DNA of 64,000 nt from Calditrichota bacterium (GTDB lineage: Bacteria > Calditrichota > Calditrichia > Calditrichales > J004), in assembly GCA_013112635.1 (NCBI GenBank), contig JABFGF010000001.1:310001-374000 (forward strand), in the 5' to 3' direction. Made by a program: the position numbers and the translations under genes. Below, piece by piece: positions 9,501-17,536 of the stretch (the stretch's first letter is position 1; each line of letters begins with the position of its first letter). Under the pieces are notes generated by a model. It did not search any database, was not told the origin of the DNA, and saw only the letters and a program-made list of their open reading frames with translations.

Positions 9501-12205
9501 CCATTCTTGGAAATACATTTAATGTTGACTATGAAATAATTGTAGTAGACAACGCTTCTTCAGATGGGACAGCAAATTATTTAAAGACAATTTCTGCGCA
9601 GGAAGACAGGATTAAGGTCATTTCAAATAATCAAAATGCCGGCTTTGCAGGATCGAATAACCAGGCTGTTGAGCACGCAAATGGCGAATATGTTCTTTTC
9701 TTAAATAATGACACAGAAGTGCTGCAAGGATGGCTGGAAAATATGCTGAAAGTAATCACAAGCGATTCAACTGTTGGCATTGTTGGTAACAAACTACTTT
9801 ACCCGGATGGCACAGTTCAGCATGGCGGTGTTGTTATAATTAATGATAAAGTAAATAATGATCCTCTGTTGGCTCAAAATATTTTTGTTGGCCAAAACCG
9901 CTCGTTTTCAGATGCAAACCAAATGCGTGAATATCAGGCTGTGACAGCTGCTTGTCTGCTCACATCAAAAGAACATTTTAAGCAGGTAAACGGCTTTGAT
10001 GAACAATTTTGGAATGGTTACGAGGATGTTGATTTTTGTTTTAAGATAAGGGAAACGGGATTAAAAGTAGTTTATCAACCAGCAAGTGAAGTGCTGCATT
10101 ACGAATCAAAAAGTGGCACTGAACGTTTTGCGAAAGTGGCTGAAAATATTGGCTTGTTACATCGCAAATGGCTCAACAAAATTGGAGTGGATTTTATCAT
10201 CACAGAAAACGGTGACGTCCGGCAAACATCCAATGTTCATATCAGACCGTATCCAACAACAGGAAATCAAATCGAAAGCAGAAATGAAATAGGCGGGTTG
10301 GTTTCCATAATTATGCTCACTTGTAATGCGCTGGATTATACAAAAAAATGCGTTCAATCAATTCAGCAAAATACAAAATATGCACACGAGATAATCTTTG
10401 TTGATAATAATTCAAAAGATGGGTCCGTAAAATATCTTGAGGATCTGGTTAAGCAAAATACAAACTATAAACTGATCAAGAACAAGGATAATAAAGGCTT
10501 TGCAGCCGGAAATAACCAGGGAGTAAAAAAGGCCAAAGGTGAATATGTTTTCTTTTTGAACAATGATGTGCTTGTAGCAAAAAACTGGTTGGGCGATATG
10601 GTTTCTGCATTGCAAAAAGATGCGGCAATTGGAATGGTTGGGCCGTTGACAAACAGCATAAGTGGCCTCCAGCGATTGGACAACGTGCCTTACAAAACCG
10701 ATGCGGATTTTGAAGGCTTTGCTAAGCAAATTCGCGATGGAAACAAAGGAAATGTTACGCCCCGCAGACGTATTGCCGGGTTTGCAGTTTTAATGCAAAA
10801 AGAAATATACCAGGAGGTTGAGGGTTTTGATGAAAGTTTTGGGCTTGGTAATTTTGAAGATGATGATTTATGTCTCAAAGTGAGAGAAGCCGGTTATGCG
10901 ATTATGGTGCATGAAGGTACTTTTATTCATCATTTTGGCAGCCAGTCATTCAAAGCTAATAAAATTGATATTGGCAAATCGTTGGATGAAAAGGGCGCCG
11001 TTTTTAAAGAAAACTGGCCGGATGTTGATTATGAAGAATTACTGGAAATTAAAAATCCACTGCATGTAATCCATCCAAAAATGATAAACGAAGCAACAGA
11101 ATATTTGGAAGCCAACGAAACTGAAAAAGCAACCGACATCTATTCCAAAGTGTTGGATGAAAACCCGCTAAATGGTGAAGCCTTGATGGGCATGGCTCTG
11201 GCGTTTCGGCTGGAAGGGCATGGCGAACAGGCGATTCCATTCTTAAAATCTGCATTTAAACATTATCCGGATAATATTTTAATCCCAAATCAACTTGGAA
11301 TGGTTGCTTTTGAAATGGGTGATTTGGAAACGGCCAAGTCACATTTTGCTACAGCTATCCAAATGAACCCTTCATTTTTAGAAGCAAAACGAAATTATGG
11401 CCAAGCTTTGATTGACAGTGGTGATTATGAAAATGGAGTGGTTGCATTTACAAAAATCCTGGAAAAACATCCTGATGATGTTATTTCTATTGTTTACATG
11501 GCCGGGCTTTACCAGGAAATTGGGCAAACTGAAAAAGCAACCGCATTTATAAATAAAGCGCTGGAAATTGATCCGGACAATCAACATGCGTTAGATTTAT
11601 TGAATGGATTGGAACCTGGGGAAAACACAGAATCCTTTGAAGAAGAGGTTTTATTAAATGAAAAAGCGTATCAAGCCCTGGGTTCTTATCAGATTGACGA
11701 GGCTGAAAAATTGTTTGAGCAAAGTTTTGATACTGCCGAAAATGCAGATGCATTATTTGGATTAGCTCTATGCGCTTCTCAAAAAGATTTGGAAATAAAA
11801 ACTTTAACTATTTTAGGTAATATTATAGAGAAATGGCCAGAGTATGCTGCTGCTTATAACCAGTTAGGATTATTGAAATATCAAAACAATGAATTTGAGA
11901 ATGCACGGGACTTTTTTGCAACGGCCATCGAAAAAGATAACACTTTGCTTGATGCTCAAAGAAATTATGGTCTAAGTCTGATCGAATTGAGTGATTTTCC
12001 GAATGGAATTGCCGTTTTCAATAAAATATTGGAAAAACATCCCGATGATGTAGAGACGTTAGTAATTCTGGCGGGCTTCTATTGTGAAATTGAGAAATGG
12101 AGTGAGGCAGAAAATTTTGTATCAATTGCTTTAACAAATGAGCCTGATAACACGAATGCACTGGAATTACAAACTTTAATTAATACTCATCTCGAAGCTG
12201 TGTAA
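3599..12205 (+). CDS. giant multi-domain glycosyltransferase / sulfotransferase / TPR protein
   Basis: A single uninterrupted frame of 2868 residues. Reading along it: GT2 (1-230; SVIIVSYN, DGDD); a sulfotransferase-like domain (285-540; PKAGTN as PAPS 5'-phosphosulfate loop, RDPRDVV as 3'-phosphate loop); a second one (565-835; SQPRAGST, IRNPLSVLSS); a second GT2 (910-1150); a GT4-like domain (1172-1575; GGTENY near the start and an E-rich SRIESYS donor-site motif at ~1487); a second GT4-like domain (1595-1935); two more GT2 domains (1947-2200 and 2232-2480, both with LNND metal-binding motifs); and TPRs (2495-2864). No signal peptide or membrane helix is evident, so it is probably cytoplasmic, assembling and sulfating a glycan. 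It is far larger than usual family members. Domain calls are by eye; acceptors and sugars are unknown. Confidence 0.85.
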   Translation: MKISPQISVIIVSYNFEKYLDQCIESIIAQTLRPKEILICDDASTDESWQKIESYRLKYPELIKTVRSQTNVGPYENFMSAYKMVTGDWVSAMDGDDFWLSEKLEKEWQALVKNPKAKSAYSGVVLVDENGNEKDRWLKPGSVAKEGDVFVDVFSKKFFEDRRSVFRNELTDRAVYEEFGHDPNIAVHRDWDLKVRLTAKYEVVFSGQDLVMYREHEGGIHKKQSQNMYDSAKDVILKNLNLLQNRSTDEANFVLGNINQFLQILAQNTGRKPDKFTLNNLPKNAILVNSLPKAGTNLVTKILRLIPQLKETAIHFGNSTTSDLNAIEIGETIPVGIDMPKDVSASIINKNLASLKPLDFCSGHLPHSKELIKLVQQNSIKMIVVMRDPRDVVVSHARYVADTEGHPFYDHYDKLSYDERLSASINGAKAGKIKMLNIADRVKSILPWMDQPNVHVIHFEKLVGEKGGGSKKVQTAELKRLITFLEIELTDAQIDALADKVFGGTGTFRKGQIGEWRKELSEKHINKMNTLMNGLWEKSGYKIESLERRSKKRTKAMIYQNQNSKGENLIFLISQPRAGSTLLQRVLGANSKVHTVSEPWIMLHPLYALKKQGVDSEFSSVDAQIGLKDFMANLPNGEDDYYEALRLMGNHLYGQALQNSDKQVFLDKTPRYYFIIKELERLYPQAKFVFLIRNPLSVLSSILKTWVKENWPRLGLHKSDLLQAPQLLLDGIEHLKDKASVVQYEEFVDNPQEVAADLCKQLNIPFENSMLEYGKHKRPDGSMGDSTGIDQYQRPVTDSLHKWIEDLNTAQSKMLAEIYVTLLGKDLFTQMGYAYDEIFKYLQDIPLNENSLSNDRISEVIAPLNLTNQQIAFVEPVIKKYLQYDGQTKSIPVNTTPVSENLQTGLDSNSKENEILVSAIVSTYNSKKFIRGCLESLVDQTLYKQGRLEIIVIDSNSPQNEKAIVEEFVQQNANIRFIRTEQRETVYEAWNRGIKMASGKYVTNANTDDRLKADAIEKLANLLENNPDKVLAYGNSLVTKKENETFESNSSDGTEDLIWPDFDKRTMHSWCYIGPHPVWRKSLHDEFGFFDTKLTSAADWEFWLRTALKNDFIHLDEFIGLYYLSDETVSRRGDTPIIEAGEVRKNYKEKYKNIAGDFILPQNPTITSEDKNTILYVVHNFPPFWYGGTENYVLELVHEMRSKGQDVHVLFPHTDSDQIAPEMRYKSYQGVTTIQMWYDPEMYNQYMDSGGEQVQKMLSAFLKANHYSFVHIQHAQNVPFAIGSILQNLKIPYAVTLHDFTFMCHRNHLFHYRDNKICGGPEKAKCTDCLFHLFERSAEGNQHEIVQNALVDRNSRAKELLAAAKYITAPSTFVKEEFEQNGFIEKNKIKVAPLGLKEIEKVSKKTPKDMLVFGFLGNFTGLKNPDILYEAFKKVTGKTRLKIWGNGLPKELHELNQYCENEQRAKYFGTYTPNELSTILSQVDVVVLPSRIESYSLVVREALMVQTPVIAASVGGILDVVDDGKNGWLFDPADLDQLTQIMQKLVDNPVLVKQAAKVETQITTLAKDADYWLNNYPKDVRVVPTKNIKSEKNNLLGITVLSTEFANRACPYIRVHKPLSLLQQSGKVQYNYVSLDDASNLEAKLADTDILVIQRNVPAQIPFEKLQPILSRFNLKMIYEFDDAFWAIPKGHLAYDYYDKMKPQLEKYLKQADLVSVSTKFIEKHALQHNKNTVIIPNVLDEQLWEAKEPKAHDGVVRILFSGTPTHLQDLGLTLKPLEKILKEYKDKVELVLWGNELVELTKYPNVKRGPEFTSVYEDYARHLQNLEIDFALIPLEETPFNNAKSHIKWLEYSRVGIAGIYSNVNAYKDVVKDKQNGLLTNNTNKAWYRSIKWMIEHPDERINMAWQAAKEVQDNYLLKTNLNKWSEAYYNLADYIAPEIGSANLTEVSIIIPVYNKVEYTQKCIESILGNTFNVDYEIIVVDNASSDGTANYLKTISAQEDRIKVISNNQNAGFAGSNNQAVEHANGEYVLFLNNDTEVLQGWLENMLKVITSDSTVGIVGNKLLYPDGTVQHGGVVIINDKVNNDPLLAQNIFVGQNRSFSDANQMREYQAVTAACLLTSKEHFKQVNGFDEQFWNGYEDVDFCFKIRETGLKVVYQPASEVLHYESKSGTERFAKVAENIGLLHRKWLNKIGVDFIITENGDVRQTSNVHIRPYPTTGNQIESRNEIGGLVSIIMLTCNALDYTKKCVQSIQQNTKYAHEIIFVDNNSKDGSVKYLEDLVKQNTNYKLIKNKDNKGFAAGNNQGVKKAKGEYVFFLNNDVLVAKNWLGDMVSALQKDAAIGMVGPLTNSISGLQRLDNVPYKTDADFEGFAKQIRDGNKGNVTPRRRIAGFAVLMQKEIYQEVEGFDESFGLGNFEDDDLCLKVREAGYAIMVHEGTFIHHFGSQSFKANKIDIGKSLDEKGAVFKENWPDVDYEELLEIKNPLHVIHPKMINEATEYLEANETEKATDIYSKVLDENPLNGEALMGMALAFRLEGHGEQAIPFLKSAFKHYPDNILIPNQLGMVAFEMGDLETAKSHFATAIQMNPSFLEAKRNYGQALIDSGDYENGVVAFTKILEKHPDDVISIVYMAGLYQEIGQTEKATAFINKALEIDPDNQHALDLLNGLEPGENTESFEEEVLLNEKAYQALGSYQIDEAEKLFEQSFDTAENADALFGLALCASQKDLEIKTLTILGNIIEKWPEYAAAYNQLGLLKYQNNEFENARDFFATAIEKDNTLLDAQRNYGLSLIELSDFPNGIAVFNKILEKHPDDVETLVILAGFYCEIEKWSEAENFVSIALTNEPDNTNALELQTLINTHLEAV

Positions 12206-12228
12206 TGCGAACATTGAATTTCGAAAAT

Positions 12229-12299
12229 GATTGTCATTCCTGTATGTTTTTAGTCCGCCAATGGGCGGATCAGTATAATTACTGGCAGGAATCAAAATC
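12229..12299. repeat. imperfect inverted-repeat element with internal hairpin
   Basis: Two 14-base arms, 12229-12242 and 12286-12299, are inverted copies matching at 12 of 14 positions. Between them is a second palindrome, TCCGCC (12254-12259) and GGCGGA (12264-12269). The nested layout in a gap between two glycosyltransferase genes resembles short dispersed extragenic repeats. Only one copy is visible in this window, so dispersal is not shown. Confidence 0.5.
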
Positions 12300-12340
12300 A
12301 GGCATCGAGAGTTCAGAATCCAGTATAAACTAATAGGCCA

Positions 12341-14569
12341 ATGAATTACAATCCCGTTTCAATTTCCGTGTGCATGATTGTTCGTAATGAAGAGAAAAAC
12401 ATTAGAAAATCGTTAAATACCATAAAAGATTTTGTTGATGAAATTATTATTGTTGATACCGGTTCCACTGACCGTACAGTAGAAATTGCAAATGAATTTG
12501 GAGCCAAAGTTTTTCATTTTGTATGGAACGACGATTTTGCATCTGCCCGCAACTTTGCTTTAAAACAGGCCGCCTGTGATTGGGTACTTAACTTAGATGC
12601 CGATCATACTTTTATTTGCGATAAAGAAAACTCCCTTAAAAAACCTCTTGAAAATATAAAAATGTTAGGATTGATGATAAATGAAAGAACCTATGATTCT
12701 GACAAAAGTTTTCAAGACTCAGACAGGTTACTTCTTTTTAAAAATCACTGTGGGTTTAAATATAGCGGCGCAATTTATGAACATCCTTTAAAATCAATCA
12801 AAGAGTATGCGCAAAAAAATAAAATTGCTCAGCCGTTTGGTCGTATTGATAATTGCAGATTGGACCATCATGAAAAGAGTAATATCAAGCAGACCACAAA
12901 GCATAAAGCTGTTTTGAAGAAAGCTGTAAAAAAAGATCCTGATAATTATAATTACCGTTTTAATTTTTTGCTGGCTCAAAAAGATGGTGGAGACAATGAT
13001 TCTTATAAAGATGAATTGCTGAAAACTGTTTACAGAATTGAACAAAACAACCCACTTTTAAATGAATCAATTGTTGCTATTTGGGGTCTATTTGGTGATT
13101 GGGTAATCGAAGACAATAATAGCGATTCTGTAGAAAAATTCTACAAAAATGCTGGCACCTTAACCGAAAAAACTAAATGGAACGACATTCGCCTGGTTTG
13201 GCCATATGTTAAAGTGTCTATTATGCAGGGTGATTTCGAAAAGGCTATATCTGACTTAGAAAAATGTATTCTCAATGGCGTAGCTCCTGATAATGTTTAT
13301 TTAAAAGATGAAGAATACATTGCGCCAATTTATCAGCTTTTCAAACTAATAAACAACCAAAAACCAGCAGAAGATTTTATTACCTGTATTAACAATATTT
13401 CTGAATTAACAGGAAAAACAAAAACGGATTCTCTACAAGTATTTAAGTTTATAAGAAAACATGATCCAAGTTTATTTGAGGAAATATTTAACATCCTGAA
13501 TGATGACCAGAAGAACCTGCTTAGTACTGAAAATGAAAGCGAAGAATACAATTCATCGGCCAAAATCGATAATTCAAATCAAAACTTAATTTCTTTGTGC
13601 ATGATTGTAAAAAATGAACAAAAAAACTTAGAGCGCTGTCTGAAAAGTGTAAAAGGTATTGTAGATGAAATTATTGTTGTGGATACAGGCTCAACTGATG
13701 AAAGTGTTGAAATTGCCAGAAAGTTTGGAGCGAAGATTATTTTTACAGCATGGCATAATGATTTTTCAGAAGCCAGGAATTTAGCTCTCGAACAAGCATC
13801 TTCAAAATGGATACTGCACCTTGATGCGGATGAAGAATTACACAAAGAATCAACTCCGTCTCTAAAAAACTTACTTAATAAATCACATGCGGATGCTATA
13901 AATGTAGTTGTCCGAAATCATCAGCCTGCGGAAGATATGGTTAGTTTTCTGGATGAAACTCAGGTCAGAATATTTCTTAATAAAAAACAGTATCGCTATC
14001 GCAATAAAGTACATGAGCAAATAATCCCGTCAATAGCAGAGAATGCCGGCAAATTTGAAGAGAGCGGGATAATTATCAACCATTTTGGCTACCAAACAAA
14101 TAACGAACAACGTGCACAAAGGAACTTAAACTTGCTTGAAAATGAACTCCAGGAATCACCTAAAGATGCCTACCTTCTTTTTAAAATGGGCGAAACATAC
14201 AAGGCAATGAAACAATGGGACAAAGCAGCGGAATATTTGACAAAAGCAATAAGTAACCCACAGGGCAATATTACAAATGAAATTAAGGAAGTAATATATT
14301 TACGGCTCGGTCAAATATCATTAGCAAAAGATGATCACAAATCGGCACAAGAATATGCTTCAGCTTGTTTGCGGTTTAATGCACAAAATGCAATGGCAAA
14401 ATACATTTTGGCAATTACTATGATGTATTCCGGGAAAATGGAAAAAGGAATTAAGCTGTTTATGGAGTTGAAAGCTACGCAAAATATTCATGGATTGGAT
14501 TTATCTGAAATAGATCGTTTGCTTGAAATATTTGAAAATGTCAATGTTCCGGATAAGATTTTAAATTAA
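12341..14569 (+). CDS. double GT2 glycosyltransferase with TPR repeats
   Basis: 742 residues with two copies of a GT2 module of the TPR-associated type. The first begins near residue 7 (SVCMIVRNEE, VDTGSTDRT, NLDAD), the second near residue 415 (SLCMIVKNEQ, VDTGSTDES, HLDADEE). A helical region of about 170 residues separates them and TPR-like helices fill the C-terminus from about residue 640. In the first copy the metal motif reads DADH, in the second DADE. The family transfers sugars to peptides or glycans; the target is not evident. It follows the giant gene after a 135 bp gap and precedes a third copy of the same module, which suggests tandem duplication. Confidence 0.82.
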   Translation: MNYNPVSISVCMIVRNEEKNIRKSLNTIKDFVDEIIIVDTGSTDRTVEIANEFGAKVFHFVWNDDFASARNFALKQAACDWVLNLDADHTFICDKENSLKKPLENIKMLGLMINERTYDSDKSFQDSDRLLLFKNHCGFKYSGAIYEHPLKSIKEYAQKNKIAQPFGRIDNCRLDHHEKSNIKQTTKHKAVLKKAVKKDPDNYNYRFNFLLAQKDGGDNDSYKDELLKTVYRIEQNNPLLNESIVAIWGLFGDWVIEDNNSDSVEKFYKNAGTLTEKTKWNDIRLVWPYVKVSIMQGDFEKAISDLEKCILNGVAPDNVYLKDEEYIAPIYQLFKLINNQKPAEDFITCINNISELTGKTKTDSLQVFKFIRKHDPSLFEEIFNILNDDQKNLLSTENESEEYNSSAKIDNSNQNLISLCMIVKNEQKNLERCLKSVKGIVDEIIVVDTGSTDESVEIARKFGAKIIFTAWHNDFSEARNLALEQASSKWILHLDADEELHKESTPSLKNLLNKSHADAINVVVRNHQPAEDMVSFLDETQVRIFLNKKQYRYRNKVHEQIIPSIAENAGKFEESGIIINHFGYQTNNEQRAQRNLNLLENELQESPKDAYLLFKMGETYKAMKQWDKAAEYLTKAISNPQGNITNEIKEVIYLRLGQISLAKDDHKSAQEYASACLRFNAQNAMAKYILAITMMYSGKMEKGIKLFMELKATQNIHGLDLSEIDRLLEIFENVNVPDKILN

Positions 14570-14596
14570 AATAATATTTGAAACTTGGGCTCTAAA

Positions 14597-15958
14597 ATGA
14601 AAAATAAAAAACAAACACTCTCGCTATGCATGATTGTTAAAAATGAAGAACAGTTTATAAAAGATTGTCTTGAAAGTGTTAAAGACTCAGTCGATCAAAT
14701 TGTCATTCTTGACACAGGTTCAACTGACAGGACCCTGGAAATAGTAAAAAACTATAATGCTGAAATCCATTATTTTGATTGGTGTGATGATTTTGCAAAA
14801 GCACGTAACGAGTCAATAAAATTTGCAACATCAGATTGGATTTTATGGATGGATGCGGATGAGCGTTTATCCCCGGAATCTGGCGTAATACTAAGAAATG
14901 AATTATCGACCATTCAAAAACCTGTAATCTATCAGGTTCAGATTAATAACAAAACCTCAGATGCTGCAAGTGCTTATCTTTCAACAGCTTATCGTTTGTT
15001 TAAAAATAATTTTGGGATTGGTTTCAAAGGTAGAATTCATGAGCAGCTTGGGTTTGATTCAAAATTTTCCAAACCTGAAATTCGCCGTTCCGGAGTAATT
15101 ATCGACCATTTGGGATATGCTGTTGACGACAATTTAAAATCTCAAAAGAATATTCGTAACCTTAAACTTTTAAAAACCATGACCAGTGAAAATCCGAATG
15201 ATGCTTATGCGCATTTCACTTTAGGCCAGCAATACAATCTTAATGAAGAATTCGCCCTGGCAATTGAGCATTTCGAAAAGGCGGTAAAGCTAAAACAATT
15301 TGAAAAAACAATGACAGCTTCCCTGCACAATGTACTTGCGGAATCATATTTCAAATCAGGTGATTACAAATCTGCAAAGGAAAATGCTGATCGGTCAATT
15401 AAAGCAGTAAAAGACCAGGTTGGTGGATATTACATGTTATACAGGATTGCAGATAAGAATGAGCTATATAACGAAGCTATATTGGCAGTTGATTCAATGA
15501 TTAAAAATGGAATATTATTGCAAAAAAATGGATGGCAAATTTCCACTGATGTAATTATTGATACCGATAAATTAAACTATACTAAAGCCGTTTTACTGGA
15601 AAAAAGCAGTGATCATTATGGAGCTTTTCAAGTTTTATATGAGCTGGCAAACGGTGAAAAGGTAAATGAGGAAGTTTTAAATAAAGCGATTCAACTGGCA
15701 CTTAACCTATCGCAAATACATGAAGCAACAGATTTATTAAAAAAGCTGATCAAATTTAATCCAGACCGCTTAGATGCGATTGATACTTTGGGAACCATTT
15801 TTATAAAACTGCAAAATTTTCAACAGGCAATTGAAGTGTATGAAGGGCTTCATGAAAAATCTCCAGACAATGAAAAAGTTTCGCGTCGCCTTGCCGGTTT
15901 ATATTTAAAAGTTGGGCAAGAAAGCAAAGCTTCGAAATTGTTACAATTGGCTGTGTAA
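14597..15958 (+). CDS. GT2 glycosyltransferase with C-terminal TPR repeats
   Basis: 453 residues from the ATG at 14597; a TTG at 14585 in the same frame would add four residues and is less likely. The N-terminal GT2 domain has SLCMIVKNEE, LDTGSTDRT and MDADE, close to both modules of the preceding gene. From about residue 200 on the protein is TPR-like (for example AYAHFTLGQQY, ending in EKVSRRLAGLYLKVGQ). It is 27 bp downstream of its paralogue and probably in the same transcript. Role: sugar transfer in surface-glycan or protein glycosylation, with specificity unknown. Confidence 0.82.
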   Translation: MKNKKQTLSLCMIVKNEEQFIKDCLESVKDSVDQIVILDTGSTDRTLEIVKNYNAEIHYFDWCDDFAKARNESIKFATSDWILWMDADERLSPESGVILRNELSTIQKPVIYQVQINNKTSDAASAYLSTAYRLFKNNFGIGFKGRIHEQLGFDSKFSKPEIRRSGVIIDHLGYAVDDNLKSQKNIRNLKLLKTMTSENPNDAYAHFTLGQQYNLNEEFALAIEHFEKAVKLKQFEKTMTASLHNVLAESYFKSGDYKSAKENADRSIKAVKDQVGGYYMLYRIADKNELYNEAILAVDSMIKNGILLQKNGWQISTDVIIDTDKLNYTKAVLLEKSSDHYGAFQVLYELANGEKVNEEVLNKAIQLALNLSQIHEATDLLKKLIKFNPDRLDAIDTLGTIFIKLQNFQQAIEVYEGLHEKSPDNEKVSRRLAGLYLKVGQESKASKLLQLAV

Positions 15959-15995
15959 AAACAGTTTTGATTTAAAATCCATCTTATATTTCCGC

Positions 15996-16024
15996 TTGAC
16001 ATATCCAGCTTTGTAACGTATTAT
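15996..16024 (+). promoter_or_regulatory. sigma-70-type promoter of the HU gene
   Basis: TTGACA at 15996-16001 and TATTAT at 16019-16024 are separated by exactly 17 bp, a near-consensus housekeeping promoter. It lies 48 bp upstream of the HU start codon and is the best promoter match seen in the window, fitting an abundant nucleoid protein. Confidence 0.75.
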
Positions 16025-16071
16025 TTCAGTCTCACATATGTCCCTACATATTTTATTGCAGGCATTTTTAT

Positions 16072-16344
16072 ATGAATACCAGCGAGGTTATCAAAATACT
16101 TTCTGAACGGTTAGCAAAACCACAGACTGAGATAAAAGGCGTTTTACATTCTGTTTTTGAGGTTTTCAAACAACATTTATCTAACCATGACCGATTTACA
16201 ATACCTGGCTTTGGCACCTTTGATACAGCAGCCCGTAGTCCACGCAAAACCTATAATCCCCACTTTAAAAAAATGATGCTTCTCCCCAAAAAAATTGTAG
16301 CTGTTTTCAGGCCATCTAAAGCACTTAAAGATAAAACTAAATAG
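16072..16344 (+). CDS. HU/IHF family DNA-binding protein
   Basis: A 90-residue protein of normal HU length. The FTIPGFGTF segment is the conserved dimer-core motif, followed by the DNA-binding beta-arm region (SPRKTYNPH...) and a basic C-terminus. It bends and compacts DNA as a dimer. The arm contains RSPRKTYNP where HU more often has R-x-G-R-N-P, so it is a divergent HU. It has its own strong promoter and is followed after 10 bp by a membrane protein carrying a second HU domain, with which it could heterodimerise. Confidence 0.9.
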   Translation: MNTSEVIKILSERLAKPQTEIKGVLHSVFEVFKQHLSNHDRFTIPGFGTFDTAARSPRKTYNPHFKKMMLLPKKIVAVFRPSKALKDKTK

Positions 16345-16354
16345 GATCTGATCC

Positions 16355-17461
16355 ATGAACGAAAAAATATCATTTGATAGCATTATTAATGCACTCGTTC
16401 AGAAAAGCAATGTAAATAAAAAATTTGCTAACAGTTTTGTAAAAGAAATGGCTCAGGTTATCCAGGAAGGGCTCCTGCGCGATAATGTGGTTACTTTAAG
16501 TGGGTTTGGAATTTTTAAGTTACACAATGTTCCGGAACGGTCGGGACGGAATATCCAAACAGGAGAACCAATTACAATTGCAGCGCACCGCAAGGTTATG
16601 TTTAAACCCGAAAAACAATTGCGGGCATTAATTAATAAAAACTACCAGCATCTAAGAGCCACATTTTTTAATGACCAGGACAACCTTGAGTCAAACGGAG
16701 TTATTTTAAGCGAAGAACCTTTAACACAACCGGAAGAAACATTTGAAGGAGCAGCCCAAAAAAGTCCGTTAAAGGAAACCACAGAAAAAGAACCAGTGCT
16801 GGGAGCTACAATTGATAACAAAAATATTGATTCAGCGGGCAATGAGGAAAAACCTCAAAATATTGAGGAAAAAGAGGATCATTTAAAAAAAACAACTTTA
16901 ATCATTTCAGTGATTGTTATTTTAACAATCCTATTATTGTACCTCCAGTTCAGCGGTGATGATACTGAACAAATTGCAAATAAAGAATCAACAAATCAGG
17001 TTGAAAAAGCCCCGGCTTCTAATAAAGAAAATGTCGACAAAGAAGCACTAACTACAAAAAAAACTCCTGAAAAACCACCACCTGTTCAAAAGAAAGTGCG
17101 ATCTGTCAAGTCTCATAAAGCTGAAGATGGAGACAATCTTTGGAAGTTGGCAACTAAATATTATAATGATGGATATTTATGGCCTTTAATATTGCAGGCC
17201 AACAAAGACAAAATTAAAAATCCTGATTTTATTAAATCAGGTATCGAGATTTCCATTCCGGCTATTGCAGAAAAAGATGATTCACAACTAATTGCAAAAG
17301 GACATTTAATGGCCTACGAAGAGTATAAGAAAGAAAATGATACCGAGGCATTGGATCATCTTTATGTAGCTTATAAATATGATAAATCATATGTTGAAAA
17401 ATTTTCAGAGGAGATAAACGAAAAAGATTTACAATCTGTAAAAGAGCAATTATCCAAATAA
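16355..17461 (+). CDS. membrane protein with N-terminal HU domain and C-terminal LysM domain
   Basis: 368 residues. Residues 1-95 are an HU-type fold (VVTLSGFGIFKLHNVPER, then SGRNIQTGEPI as the DNA arm and a KPEKQLR end). An acidic, flexible linker follows, then one hydrophobic helix at about 179-200. After a Lys/Pro-rich linker comes a LysM domain at about 254-307 (DGDNLWKLATKYY ... GIEISIP). By the positive-inside logic the HU domain would be cytoplasmic and the LysM outside, where such domains bind peptidoglycan. This would physically link DNA to the envelope; that is inference. It is 10 bp downstream of an HU gene. Bacteroidetes-type proteins that join HU-like domains to SPOR or LysM domains are the closest known designs. 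Confidence 0.82.
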   Translation: MNEKISFDSIINALVQKSNVNKKFANSFVKEMAQVIQEGLLRDNVVTLSGFGIFKLHNVPERSGRNIQTGEPITIAAHRKVMFKPEKQLRALINKNYQHLRATFFNDQDNLESNGVILSEEPLTQPEETFEGAAQKSPLKETTEKEPVLGATIDNKNIDSAGNEEKPQNIEEKEDHLKKTTLIISVIVILTILLLYLQFSGDDTEQIANKESTNQVEKAPASNKENVDKEALTTKKTPEKPPPVQKKVRSVKSHKAEDGDNLWKLATKYYNDGYLWPLILQANKDKIKNPDFIKSGIEISIPAIAEKDDSQLIAKGHLMAYEEYKKENDTEALDHLYVAYKYDKSYVEKFSEEINEKDLQSVKEQLSK

Positions 17462-17536
17462 TTATTATCAGTTTCCAGGGAGCATTATTTTGTAATTGTA
17501 TTTATTAATCCATTCACCCGCATTAATGGAGGAAAA

